From: Verrucomicrobiales bacterium
GTDB taxonomy: Bacteria; Verrucomicrobiota; Verrucomicrobiia; Verrucomicrobiales; DEV007
DNA: 64,000 nt
NCBI GenBank assembly: GCA_024638765.1
Contig: JAHEJT010000006.1
Location: 1 to 64,000, forward strand
Reading direction: 5' to 3'
Shown here in pieces: positions 1-7,674 of this stretch. Within the stretch, counting starts at the first letter, position 1. Every line of letters begins with the position of its first letter. The position numbers were made by a program, and so were the translations under genes. The notes under the pieces are model-generated. The model did no database searches and was not told the DNA's origin. It saw only the letters and a list, made by a program, of their open reading frames with translations.

Positions 1-861
1 GCCGATGCCGCCGCCGCGCGCGGGTGGGATAAGATTGCGCTGGTCGATCGCCGCACTACGATGGCGGATTGGAAGCACTGGGTCGCGGCTTGCGGCGAGG
101 AACGGCTGGTGCTGGTGAGTGATATCGTCCTGGCGCGTCGCGCCGTGAAAGACGCCGAGGAGATCGCATTGATCCGCGAGGCCGTGGAGATCGCAGAGGA
201 AGCGTTCGAAGATCTCGTTGGCAGGGAGGTTGGGGATTTTATCGGGGAGACCGAGAAAGACCTGGCGCTGCACGTGGAAATGCTGATGCAGAGTTCCGGA
301 GCCGATGACCAGGCTTTTCCCAACGGGGTGATCCTGGCATCCGGTCCCAACAGCTTCGTGTGTCATCATGTGCCCAAGGATCGCAGGATCGAGAAGGGGG
401 ACGTGGTGCTCATCGATTGGGGCGCGGTGGTGGAAGGATATCGCAGCGATTTGACGCGGATGGTTTGCGTGGGGCCGCCGCCCGAAAAAATGCGGGACAT
501 GCACCTGGTGGTGAAACGGGCCGTAGAAGCGGCGATGGCGGCGATTCGTCCCGGAGTGATGACGCAGGAGATCGATACGGTGGCGCGCCAGGTGATTGCG
601 GAGGCGGGATATGGGGACGACGACTTCCGGCACGGGACCGGGCACGGGATCGGGCTGGAGATTCATGAGAGCCCGCGTTTCATGAAAGACCCCAAGAGCG
701 AGTTCAACCGGGCCCTGGAGCCGGGCATGGTGATGACGGTGGAGCCCGGGATTTATCTGAAGGGGCTCGGCGGGGTGCGCCTGGAGACGGATGTGCTGGT
801 GACGGAAGACGGGTGCGAGGATTTGTGTGCGCTGGATTTTGACTGGATCGTCATCGAGTAA
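1..861 (+). CDS. M24-family metallopeptidase (Xaa-Pro aminopeptidase-like), 5' end cut by window edge
   Basis: The reading frame is open from base 1, so the N-terminal part lies outside the window and 286 residues are visible. The C-terminal part is a pita-bread (M24) fold that removes N-terminal residues from peptides, typically before proline, using two metal ions. Counting from the ATG at base 61, the five metal ligands are visible: Asp119 (VLIDWG), Asp130 (YRSDLT), His195 (HGTGHGIG), Glu228 (TVEPGIYL) and Glu242 (VRLETDVL). All ligands are present, so the enzyme should be active. The ATG at 61 falls inside the domain preceding the catalytic fold and is unlikely to be the true start. The gene converges on the FHA-like gene at 1135, with two hairpin repeats between them that could act as terminators. 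The exact substrate cannot be told from the sequence. Confidence 0.9.
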   Translation, partial: ADAAAARGWDKIALVDRRTTMADWKHWVAACGEERLVLVSDIVLARRAVKDAEEIALIREAVEIAEEAFEDLVGREVGDFIGETEKDLALHVEMLMQSSGADDQAFPNGVILASGPNSFVCHHVPKDRRIEKGDVVLIDWGAVVEGYRSDLTRMVCVGPPPEKMRDMHLVVKRAVEAAMAAIRPGVMTQEIDTVARQVIAEAGYGDDDFRHGTGHGIGLEIHESPRFMKDPKSEFNRALEPGMVMTVEPGIYLKGLGGVRLETDVLVTEDGCEDLCALDFDWIVIE

Positions 862-995
862 AACTCGAGTAAAAAGTGGGAAGGTGAAAGGTGGGAAGGT
901 TTGGGCAATGTGATGCAGGCATCTTGCCTTCGAATTGAGATGGGGTGGCGGCGATGCCGCCGGATTTGGCGACCCGGAGGCCCGTATCCACTCTT

Positions 996-1025
996 GATCG
1001 CAGGCGGGACGTCTGCGTCACATTG
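996..1025. repeat. 30-bp hairpin repeat, copy A
   Basis: First of four related elements in this region. The stem CGCAGGCG (999-1006) pairs with CGTCTGCG (1010-1017) across a GGA triloop, with one G-T wobble; the downstream arm is followed by TCACATTG. It lies between the convergent M24 and FHA-like genes. Confidence 0.75.
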
Positions 1026-1101
1026 AGGTGGATAGCAGACAAGCTAAAGCTTGAACTCCGAACGCGCTCGGTGACGGTTTGGGCCGGGCCGCGTGTGGGC
1101 G

Positions 1102-1131
1102 GATCACAGGCGGGACGCCTGTGTCACATTG
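1102..1131. repeat. 30-bp hairpin repeat, copy B
   Basis: The perfect 8-bp stem CACAGGCG (1105-1112) pairs with CGCCTGTG (1116-1123) across a GGA loop. It ends four bases before the stop codon of the FHA-like gene, so it may also serve as a transcription stop for either converging gene, although it lacks a clear T-tract. Confidence 0.75.
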
Positions 1132-1134
1132 GCG

Positions 1135-1812
1135 TCACTCGTCTTCGGGTTCGTCTTCCTTCATCGGCTCCGGTGGCGCCGGCTTCGGGAGAGGGACAGC
1201 AGTGGGAGCGGAACCGGGGAGGCGGGGGACCGGCTTCATGGAGCCGGCGGAGGCGCCCCCCGTGAGCATCGGTTCGAGGATGCGGGGGTTGTGCGAGGAC
1301 TGTTCTTTGAGTCGTTCGAAGGTGGCGACAAGACCAGTGTCATCGGCACGTCGCTTTTTTAAGCCCGTGAGTTCGCACACCTGGATGGTGGCGTAAGCGA
1401 GGACGGGACCAATGATGAGGACCGCAGCGATGCCCCAGTAAAGCGGCATCGGAAGGTGTCTTGGTTTCCTGGAGCGCCTTTCATGGTGCTGCCGGGCCGC
1501 GGCGGCCTTGGCATCGACCGGGGGCGGCGTGTCCCGGTAAACCAGTTCCAGCTTGCCGGCGCGGATTTTGTCGCCGTCCTTAAGCGGCGCGGCTTTGACG
1601 GGTTTGCCATTGAGAAAGAGCGGGTGCGCCTCCGGATCGGTGGCGGAAAGGGTGAAGCTGTCGTCGACGCGAATCAACGTGAAATGGCGTTCGGCGAGCT
1701 TGAACTTTTTCCTGGTGGGAAAGGTGTTCTTTCGGGAAGCGCCGAAATGAATGTCGCGCGGCGGCAGCTTGTAGATGGTGCCGTTACTGGCGATGAGACG
1801 CGACGGGGTCAT
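1135..1812 (-). CDS. FHA-like domain protein with one transmembrane segment
   Basis: The protein has 225 residues. Residues about 1-95 resemble a divergent forkhead-associated domain: FGASRKN near 23-29, ERHFTLI near 41-47, LFLNGKPV near 65-72 and LKDGDKIRAGKLELVY near 77-92. FHA domains bind phosphothreonine peptides, but the canonical Arg, Ser and His contacts are only partly kept, so binding is uncertain. A basic linker leads to one transmembrane helix at about 122-145 (PLYWGIAAVLIIGPVLAYA). The tail is rich in Pro, Glu and Asp and ends in a very acidic stretch. The topology suggests the FHA part is cytoplasmic. It is flanked on both sides by hairpin repeats and is not obviously in an operon with the fatty-acid genes upstream. 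Its role is unknown. Confidence 0.75.
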   Translation of the reverse strand: MTPSRLIASNGTIYKLPPRDIHFGASRKNTFPTRKKFKLAERHFTLIRVDDSFTLSATDPEAHPLFLNGKPVKAAPLKDGDKIRAGKLELVYRDTPPPVDAKAAAARQHHERRSRKPRHLPMPLYWGIAAVLIIGPVLAYATIQVCELTGLKKRRADDTGLVATFERLKEQSSHNPRILEPMLTGGASAGSMKPVPRLPGSAPTAVPLPKPAPPEPMKEDEPEDE

Positions 1813-1843
1813 GGGTTTGCTCGCTTCGCTCGGATTCTCTTTA

Positions 1844-1873
1844 GATCACAGGCGAGACGCCTGTGTCACAATC
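1844..1873. repeat. 30-bp hairpin repeat, copy C
   Basis: Stem CACAGGCG and CGCCTGTG with an AGA loop instead of GGA. It is preceded by a 20-bp segment (1813-1832, starting GGGTTTGCTCGC) that recurs exactly at 1882-1901 before copy D, so copies C and D look like a tandem duplication of a larger unit. Confidence 0.75.
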
Positions 1874-1911
1874 GTATTCGCGGGTTTGCTCGCTTCGCTC
1901 GAGAGGTCTGG

Positions 1912-1941
1912 GGTCACCGGCGGGACGCCGGCGTCACATTG
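1912..1941. repeat. 30-bp hairpin repeat, copy D
   Basis: The stem core is CCGGCG/CGCCGG with a GGA loop, followed by CGTCACATTG. Compared with copy B, an A-T pair in the stem has become C-G on both arms, so pairing is preserved. Confidence 0.75.
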
Positions 1942-1958
1942 GTTATCGCGGCGGGGGA

Positions 1959-1980
1959 GTGCTCGCTCACGCTCGCACCT
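1959..1980. repeat. Dispersed GTGCTCGCTCACGCTCGCAC repeat, copy 1
   Basis: A 20-22 bp element next to the stop codon of the acyl-CoA dehydrogenase gene. Related copies occur at 54215-54234 (shorter) and 57508-57529. Confidence 0.7.
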
Positions 1981-3871
1981 ACTTTTTGAATAGAAGGGTT
2001 TTGGCGAGGCGATAGCTGCGGCTGTCCTGGTTCTTCTTGATGTCGCGGAAGAGATGGTCGATGCGATCCTTGGAGGAGGCGCAGAAGAATCCGGCGAGTT
2101 GATAGAGCTCTTTCTTTTCGTCGTCGGTGTGGCAGGCGCCGACGAGGAAGTTGGCGCGGGCGGCGGTCATACTGATGGCGAAGAGTTCTTTCCCGATGTC
2201 CACGAAGCGGCCGAGCAACAGCTGTTGTTTTTCCAGCTTGGGACCGTGTTTGACCATGGCGTGGAAGAGGGTGCGTGCGAGGCGTTTGCTGGTGGCGCGG
2301 ACATAGCGAAGTTCCTTGGCGAAGGCCGGGCGCACGCCCCTGGCGCCGCAGGTGAAGACCGGAAGCCATTGCACCGGATACCAGCGGGCGTAAAAGAAGC
2401 CTGATTTGACCGCAGCTTGAAGCCGCTTCTTCATGGGTAGCGTGGTGTTGAGCACCGCCGCGCCGACTTTCAAATGCGGATCCAAGGCTTCGCGCGCGAT
2501 GAAGAGTCGCATGATTTCCGAGGATCCCTCGAAGATGGTGTTGATGCGGATGTCGCGCTGGAAGCGTTCCACGGCAATCGGTTCTTCGCCGCGGTTTGCG
2601 AGCGATTGTGCGGTTTCGTATCCGCGTCCGCCGCGGATTTGCATGGTGTCATCGACGATCTTGCAGGCGGCTTCACTTCCGAAGAGCTTGCCCATGGCGG
2701 CCTCGATGCGGATATCGGCTTTCTTATCGCGGTCGACGAGCGCGGAGGTGTAAAGGACCATGGCTTCGGTGGCAAAGGTGTCGGCGGCCATGTGCGATAT
2801 CTTGTCTGCGATGGCGGCGTGTTTGCCGATGGGCGCGCCCCACTGGACGCGGCTGGCGGCCCACTCACTTGAGATCTCGAGGCAGCGCTTGGCGGCGCCG
2901 GCACAGGCGGCGGGGAGCGTGAGGCGGCCGGTATTGAGCGTGGTAAGCGCGACCTTGAGGCCTTTGCCCTCGGCGAGGATGATGTTTTCCTTCGGCACGC
3001 AGACGTCGTCGAAAGTGACGACGCCGTTATAGAGCGCGCGCAGCCCCATGAAACGGCAGCGGTGCGTGAACTTCAGTCCCGGGGTATCGACATCGACGAC
3101 GAAAGCGGTGGTCTTGACGCGCTTCTCCTCGGGCGGCGAGGTGCGGGCCATGACGACGAGGACACCGGCCTTGAGGCCGTTGGTACACCAGAGTTTTTCG
3201 CCGTTGAGAATCCATGATTCGCCGTCCTCCGCAAGGACGGCGGTGGTGGTCATCTTGGCGGGATCGGAGCCGACATCCTTTTCCGTGAGCGCGAAGGCCG
3301 AGATTTCGCCCTGGGCACAGCGCGGCAGGAATCGCTCCTTCTGCTCGTCCGTGCCGAAGAGTATCAGCGGCTGCGGGACGCCGATGGACTGGTGGGCGGA
3401 GACGAGGGCTGCGAGGTTGGCGCAGGTGCCGCCGAGCACCATGGCGGAGCGGGAGTAATTGGTCTGGCTGAGGCCGAGCCCCTTATACTGGGTGGGGATC
3501 TTGATGCCGAAGGCGCCGAGCTCGGCGAGGCCTTCGATCACTTCATCGGGGATTTCGCCGGTGGCATCGATTTCATCGGCATCGACGTGTTCTTCAAGGA
3601 AGGTTTCCAGTCGCTTAATAAAAGCGTCGCCCTGGTCGCGATCCTCGATGCTCTGGGTGGGGAAGGGCGTGATCAGAGAAAAATCGGGTTTTCCCAGGAA
3701 AAGATTCGCAGCAAAGGATTTCCTGCCGTCCTGGCTCTGGTCGCGGGCGGCCTCAGTCATTTCGAGGGCGGCGCGCTCTTCAGCCGACATCTTGGAGGTG
3801 TCGATGAGCATTTCCGGATCCTTACCGGCGGAGTCAGGTTTCGGGTTTGGGTTCTTGTCGGTGGTTTTCAT
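1979..3871 (-). CDS. Acyl-CoA dehydrogenase, long/very-long-chain type
   Basis: FAD-dependent enzyme of 630 residues catalysing the first step of beta-oxidation (acyl-CoA to trans-2-enoyl-CoA). It has the N-terminal helical domain, the beta domain with FALTEKDVGSDPAKM and EKLWCTNG, and the C-terminal helical domain. The presumed catalytic Glu lies in the FEGSSEIMRLF motif, the position used in the VLCAD/ACAD9 group, rather than mid-domain as in short-chain enzymes. The C-terminal extension after that motif also fits VLCAD-like bacterial proteins. The first 45 or so residues are polar and low in complexity. It is the last gene of the fatty-acid gene group, 312 bp downstream of the FadJ-type gene, so it may have its own promoter or be co-transcribed. 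Confidence 0.92.
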   Translation of the reverse strand: MKTTDKNPNPKPDSAGKDPEMLIDTSKMSAEERAALEMTEAARDQSQDGRKSFAANLFLGKPDFSLITPFPTQSIEDRDQGDAFIKRLETFLEEHVDADEIDATGEIPDEVIEGLAELGAFGIKIPTQYKGLGLSQTNYSRSAMVLGGTCANLAALVSAHQSIGVPQPLILFGTDEQKERFLPRCAQGEISAFALTEKDVGSDPAKMTTTAVLAEDGESWILNGEKLWCTNGLKAGVLVVMARTSPPEEKRVKTTAFVVDVDTPGLKFTHRCRFMGLRALYNGVVTFDDVCVPKENIILAEGKGLKVALTTLNTGRLTLPAACAGAAKRCLEISSEWAASRVQWGAPIGKHAAIADKISHMAADTFATEAMVLYTSALVDRDKKADIRIEAAMGKLFGSEAACKIVDDTMQIRGGRGYETAQSLANRGEEPIAVERFQRDIRINTIFEGSSEIMRLFIAREALDPHLKVGAAVLNTTLPMKKRLQAAVKSGFFYARWYPVQWLPVFTCGARGVRPAFAKELRYVRATSKRLARTLFHAMVKHGPKLEKQQLLLGRFVDIGKELFAISMTAARANFLVGACHTDDEKKELYQLAGFFCASSKDRIDHLFRDIKKNQDSRSYRLAKTLLFKK

Positions 3872-4183
3872 TGGAAAGATATTCTTGAACCGCGAAATAT
3901 GCGAAATACACGAAATTCTTTTGACCGGAGAGGACGCGGAGAGCGCAGAGTAGTTTTTCCTATTAGAGCGCGGATGGCGCGGATTGCGCGGATTACGCGG
4001 ATGGCGCGGATGGTAGAGTTGGTGGAAAGCCTTGGTTGTTTCGATTGGTTACGGGCGAAGCGTGGTCCTTGGGCGTTTAGCGGGATCCCTCGACTGCGCT
4101 CGGGATGACACCAAAACGGTGGGTTGAAAGAAGGATGACTACTTACTACTTACTATTCGCTGATCACTGATCACTGAATTGCT
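3872..4183. other. 312-bp intergenic region with tandem and simple repeats
   Basis: No gene is visible. It contains a 5 x 9-bp tandem repeat (3968-4012), a stretch beginning ATCCCTCGACTGCGCTCGGG near 4085, and near-repeats such as ACTTACTACTTACT and TGATCACTGATCACTGA near 4140-4175. The last part is immediately downstream of the FadJ-type stop codon. Confidence 0.6.
3968..4012. repeat. Tandem repeat, five 9-bp units
   Basis: Five units of GCGCGGATG or GCGCGGATT (one starts with A), directly readable from the sequence. Noncoding, upstream of the acyl-CoA dehydrogenase start. Confidence 0.85.
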
Positions 4184-6415
4184 TTACTCCTCGCTGTAAA
4201 AGGTTTCATTTTTCTCCGTCATGGCGAGGAGGCGGTCGCAGGGGTGGAAGCGGTTGACGGCGGCAGTGGCGTCTTCACAGTCGCGGAGGAAAGGGACGAT
4301 TTCCGGGATACCGACGTGATCGGCATAGCGAAGCGGTCCGCCGCGGAAGGGCGCGAACCCCGTGCCCATGATCATGGCGAAATCGACGTCCTCGGGCGCG
4401 GCGGCGACGGCTTCATCGAGGCAGCGCGCGGCTTCGTTGATCATGAGAAAGGCCATGCGTTTCTGGAGATCACTGGAGGAGAATGTGACGGTGTCCTGGG
4501 AGGTGGTTGGGGTGGGATCTTTCGATTTGCCGTTTTCGTATTCGTAGAAGCCGCGGCCGGACTTCTTGCCGAGGTGTTTTTGTTCGACCATTTCCTCGAG
4601 GATTTTCGGAATGTCCATGCGATCGGGAAAAGCGGCGCTCAGGGTCTGGGCGACGTCGAGGGCCACGTCGAGTCCGATCTCGTCGAGGAGCCGAATCGGG
4701 CCCATAGGCATCCCGAAATCGAGCATGGCTTTGTCGATCGTCTTGGCGTCGACGCCCTGGGCGTAAAGATGTCCGGCCTCGATGAGGTAAGGCATGAGGA
4801 CGCGATTGACAAGGAAACCGGGCGTGTCCGAAACGACGACAGGAAGTTTTCCGATGCCCTTGACGAAGGCGAGCGTCGAGGCCACGGCCTCGGGCGCGGT
4901 TTTTTCCGGGACCACCACTTCCACCAGTTGCATGCGGTGGACGGGATTGAAGAAGTGGATGCCGATGATTCTCTCGGGGTGTTTCAGTTCGGTCGTGATT
5001 TCCTCAATGGGAAGTGCGGAGGTGTTGGTCGCAAGAACGGTATCTTTACCGGCGCGCGCCTCGAGTTTACGGAAGATGGCTTTTTTGATTTCCATGTTCT
5101 CGGTGGCGGCCTCGATGACGAGGTCGATGCCTGCGAGCGGGACGGGCTGGGCAGTGGGCGCGATATTGTCCTGGAGACGGAGGGCCTCGTTCTTGGTGAA
5201 GATGCGGCGTTTGACGGCTTCGGCATACCGTTTGGAAACGAGGCTGAGGCCGTTGGCGATTTGCTCAGGGCCGATGTCCTCGAGAATGACGTTGAGTTTG
5301 CGGCTGCTGAGCCAATGGGCGATGCCTGCGCCCATGACCCCGGCGCCGATGACCGCGCTGGTGGTGACAGGCTTGGGCACAAAGCCGTTAGCGGGGGCGT
5401 GCTTGAGTTTGCGGGCGCGCTGTTGGAGCAGGAAAGTGCGGATGAGATTGGCACAGGCGGGATCCCTTGCGAGTTTGAGGACGCCGCGGCGCTCCAGATC
5501 CAGGGAGTGATCACGCGAACTGTGGGCGGCTTCCGTGACGACCTCGAGAATCTTGAGCGGGGCCGGGTAATTGCCGCGGGTTTTCTTGAGAAGCTGCGGG
5601 CGCAGGTAAGTTTGCAGAACTTTTCCGGTGAGGCGGTTGTTGAGAAGCCAATGCGATTTCTTATCGGGCTTGCCGTGCTGCAGGAGATCGCGCGCGCTGT
5701 TGTGCAGGTATTCGCGCGGCGCGATCGCATCGATGACGCCGAGCTTTTTTGCGGCGGACGCGGTAAGTTTTTTGCCGGTCAGGATTAGATTGAGCGCTTT
5801 GGGGAGACCGATAAGGCGTGGCATCCGGGTAGAACCGCCCCAGGCGGGGAGGATGCCGAGCAAGACTTCCGGGAGACCGATCTTGGTGGATTTATCCGCG
5901 GTGGCGACGCGATAATCGCAGGCCAACGCCAGCTCGAGGCCGCCACCCATGCAGGCGCCGTGGATCACGGCGACGGTGGGGATGCTGATATCGGCGAGGC
6001 GATTAAAGACGCGCTGGCCGAGCTGGAGGAGGCGATCAAGGTGTTCGGGGGAGAGTTCGTAGAGCGCCTGGACATCGGCGCCGGCGATGAAAATAGAATC
6101 CTTGGCGCTCTCAATGACGAGGGCGCGCAGCTTGTGATGGTTTTGTTTCTCGATCCAGTCGAGGTGCTCCGAGAGTTCGTTGAGGACGGATTCGCGAAGG
6201 ACGTTGGCAGAAGATGCGGGGTCGTCAAACGTGAGCACACAGACGCCATCCGGCGCGACTTCGCGGCGGAGGCAAGAGACGGTATTGGGATCCTCTTTCA
6301 TGGAGGGTTTCTGGGTCGATTCTTTCAGAGCCGCGTCCTTGCTGGCCACGGATTTTTTCGAGGCCGGCTTCTTGGCGGGAGGGGATCCTTTGGTGGATTT
6401 AGTGTTGGAAGGCAT
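4184..6415 (-). CDS. fadJ: Bifunctional enoyl-CoA hydratase / 3-hydroxyacyl-CoA dehydrogenase
   Basis: The protein has 743 residues and catalyses steps two and three of beta-oxidation. After a Lys/Ser-rich N-terminal tail of about 40 residues comes a crotonase domain with the oxyanion-hole region and two catalytic glutamates (GACMGGGLELALACD and LPEVLLGILPAWGG). This is followed by an NAD-binding 3-hydroxyacyl-CoA dehydrogenase domain (VIGAGVMGAGIAHWL, then HPERIIGIHFFNPVHRMQL with the catalytic His) and the C-terminal dimerisation domain (LGKKSGRGFYEYENG). The order and length match FadJ/FadB and the mitochondrial trifunctional alpha subunit. Its start lies only 8 bp after the thiolase stop, so the two are surely co-transcribed and probably form a complex. 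The N-terminal tail is unusual and could be a linker. Confidence 0.93.
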   Translation of the reverse strand: MPSNTKSTKGSPPAKKPASKKSVASKDAALKESTQKPSMKEDPNTVSCLRREVAPDGVCVLTFDDPASSANVLRESVLNELSEHLDWIEKQNHHKLRALVIESAKDSIFIAGADVQALYELSPEHLDRLLQLGQRVFNRLADISIPTVAVIHGACMGGGLELALACDYRVATADKSTKIGLPEVLLGILPAWGGSTRMPRLIGLPKALNLILTGKKLTASAAKKLGVIDAIAPREYLHNSARDLLQHGKPDKKSHWLLNNRLTGKVLQTYLRPQLLKKTRGNYPAPLKILEVVTEAAHSSRDHSLDLERRGVLKLARDPACANLIRTFLLQQRARKLKHAPANGFVPKPVTTSAVIGAGVMGAGIAHWLSSRKLNVILEDIGPEQIANGLSLVSKRYAEAVKRRIFTKNEALRLQDNIAPTAQPVPLAGIDLVIEAATENMEIKKAIFRKLEARAGKDTVLATNTSALPIEEITTELKHPERIIGIHFFNPVHRMQLVEVVVPEKTAPEAVASTLAFVKGIGKLPVVVSDTPGFLVNRVLMPYLIEAGHLYAQGVDAKTIDKAMLDFGMPMGPIRLLDEIGLDVALDVAQTLSAAFPDRMDIPKILEEMVEQKHLGKKSGRGFYEYENGKSKDPTPTTSQDTVTFSSSDLQKRMAFLMINEAARCLDEAVAAAPEDVDFAMIMGTGFAPFRGGPLRYADHVGIPEIVPFLRDCEDATAAVNRFHPCDRLLAMTEKNETFYSEE

Positions 6416-6423
6416 CGTGGTGA

Positions 6424-7611
6424 TTACATGGTTTCGAGCCAGACGGCTCCGCCCTGTCCCCCTCCTATACAGAGGGAGACGAGGGCTTTGGTGCCACCTG
6501 AGCGGCGCAAATGTTTCAAGCTGGTAAGGATGAGGCGGGCGCCGGTGGCGCCGACGGGGTGTCCCAGCGCGATGGCGCCGCCGTTGGGATTGATCTTTTC
6601 CCGCGGAATTTCACCGATGGCTTCGTCGAGTGCGAGGGCGCCGGTGCAGTATTCCTTCGATTCCAGGCTCTTGAGGACGGCGAGCACCTGGGCTGCGAAC
6701 GCCTCATTGATTTCGACGACGTCGGCGTCCCTGGGATGAAGGCCGTCGCGATTCAGGGCTGCGGCGATGGCGTGCGCCGGGCCCATGCCCATACGGGCGG
6801 GGTCGCATCCGGCGTAAGCGTAAGAGATCATCCGGCCCAGCGGTTTGAGGCCGAGTGCTTTGGCGCGGGATTCGGTCATGACGAGAAGTGCGACGGCGCC
6901 GTCTGTAATCTGAGAGGCGTTTCCGGCGGTGACGGTCCCATGGGTTTTATCGAAGACCGGGCGCAGTTTCTGGAGCGCCTCCATGGTTTGTTGTTCGCGG
7001 GGTCCGTTATCGGCGATCACTGCGCGCTTCTTCTTGTCCCCGGCGTAGACAGGACAAATTTCTTCGGCGAGGAAATCCTGCGCGGCGACGGCGCGCTGGT
7101 GAGAGACGAGAGAGAACTCATCCTGGTCGCCGCGGGTGATGTGCCATTCGCGGGCGAGGATCTCGGCGGTTTGTCCCATGTTGAGATCCGAGACGGGATC
7201 GGTGAGACCGAACTTGAGTCCGATGAGAGGAGCGAAATCCGCGGGACGAAACGCCGCCAGGGCGGCGACCTTCTGGCCGGTGGACCTGGCGCGGCTCAGG
7301 GCCGTGAATTTTGCCGCAGCCATGGCGTTAAAGAAGAGCGGGATCTGCGACATGTTTTCGGTGCCGCCGACAATGAAGACTTCTCCCTGGCCGGCGGTCA
7401 TGCGTGCATGGGCGGTGGTGATGGCTTCCATGCCCGAGGCGCAGTTGCGGTGTACGGTCATGGCGGGTTTACTCTCGGGAACACCGGCGCGCAGGGCGAT
7501 GACGCGGGCGATGTTGACGGCGCCGGTCCGGCCCAGATCCGTGTTCATCTTGCAGAACGGCGTGCGGACACCGTCGACGATGACCAGAGACTTGTTGTTG
7601 GTGGAAGGCAT
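6424..7611 (-). CDS. Acetyl-CoA acyltransferase (thiolase) with an apparent internal deletion
   Basis: Beta-oxidation thiolase, 395 residues, cleaving 3-ketoacyl-CoA with CoA. The nucleophile Cys (HRNCASGMEA), the NEAFAAQ motif, the His loop (GGAIALGHPVGATG) and the second Cys (CIGGGQGGA) are all present. However, only about 11 residues separate the first strand (VIVDGVRTPFCK) from NIARVIALRAGVP, where family members such as E. coli FadA have about 50. Roughly 40 residues, covering a helix and strand of the N-terminal thiolase half-domain, are therefore missing, and the reading frame is kept. The gene lies between the acyl-CoA ligase gene and the FadJ-type gene, 8 bp before the latter. Whether the protein folds is open; a sequence or assembly error is also possible. 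Confidence 0.9.
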   Translation of the reverse strand: MPSTNNKSLVIVDGVRTPFCKMNTDLGRTGAVNIARVIALRAGVPESKPAMTVHRNCASGMEAITTAHARMTAGQGEVFIVGGTENMSQIPLFFNAMAAAKFTALSRARSTGQKVAALAAFRPADFAPLIGLKFGLTDPVSDLNMGQTAEILAREWHITRGDQDEFSLVSHQRAVAAQDFLAEEICPVYAGDKKKRAVIADNGPREQQTMEALQKLRPVFDKTHGTVTAGNASQITDGAVALLVMTESRAKALGLKPLGRMISYAYAGCDPARMGMGPAHAIAAALNRDGLHPRDADVVEINEAFAAQVLAVLKSLESKEYCTGALALDEAIGEIPREKINPNGGAIALGHPVGATGARLILTSLKHLRRSGGTKALVSLCIGGGQGGAVWLETM

Positions 7612-7674
7612 GGTGGAGCGGGGGAGGGCTGAGTTCTTAGTTATTAGAGGAGGTCGGAGTGCTTTGAAACTTGT

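Noticed and set aside
4244-5788. Long plus-strand frame (514 codons) opposite the FadJ-type gene
   Set aside because: It is antisense to a gene with full catalytic motifs; its composition (Asp/Gly/Glu/Val-rich) is typical of the complementary frame in GC-rich DNA.
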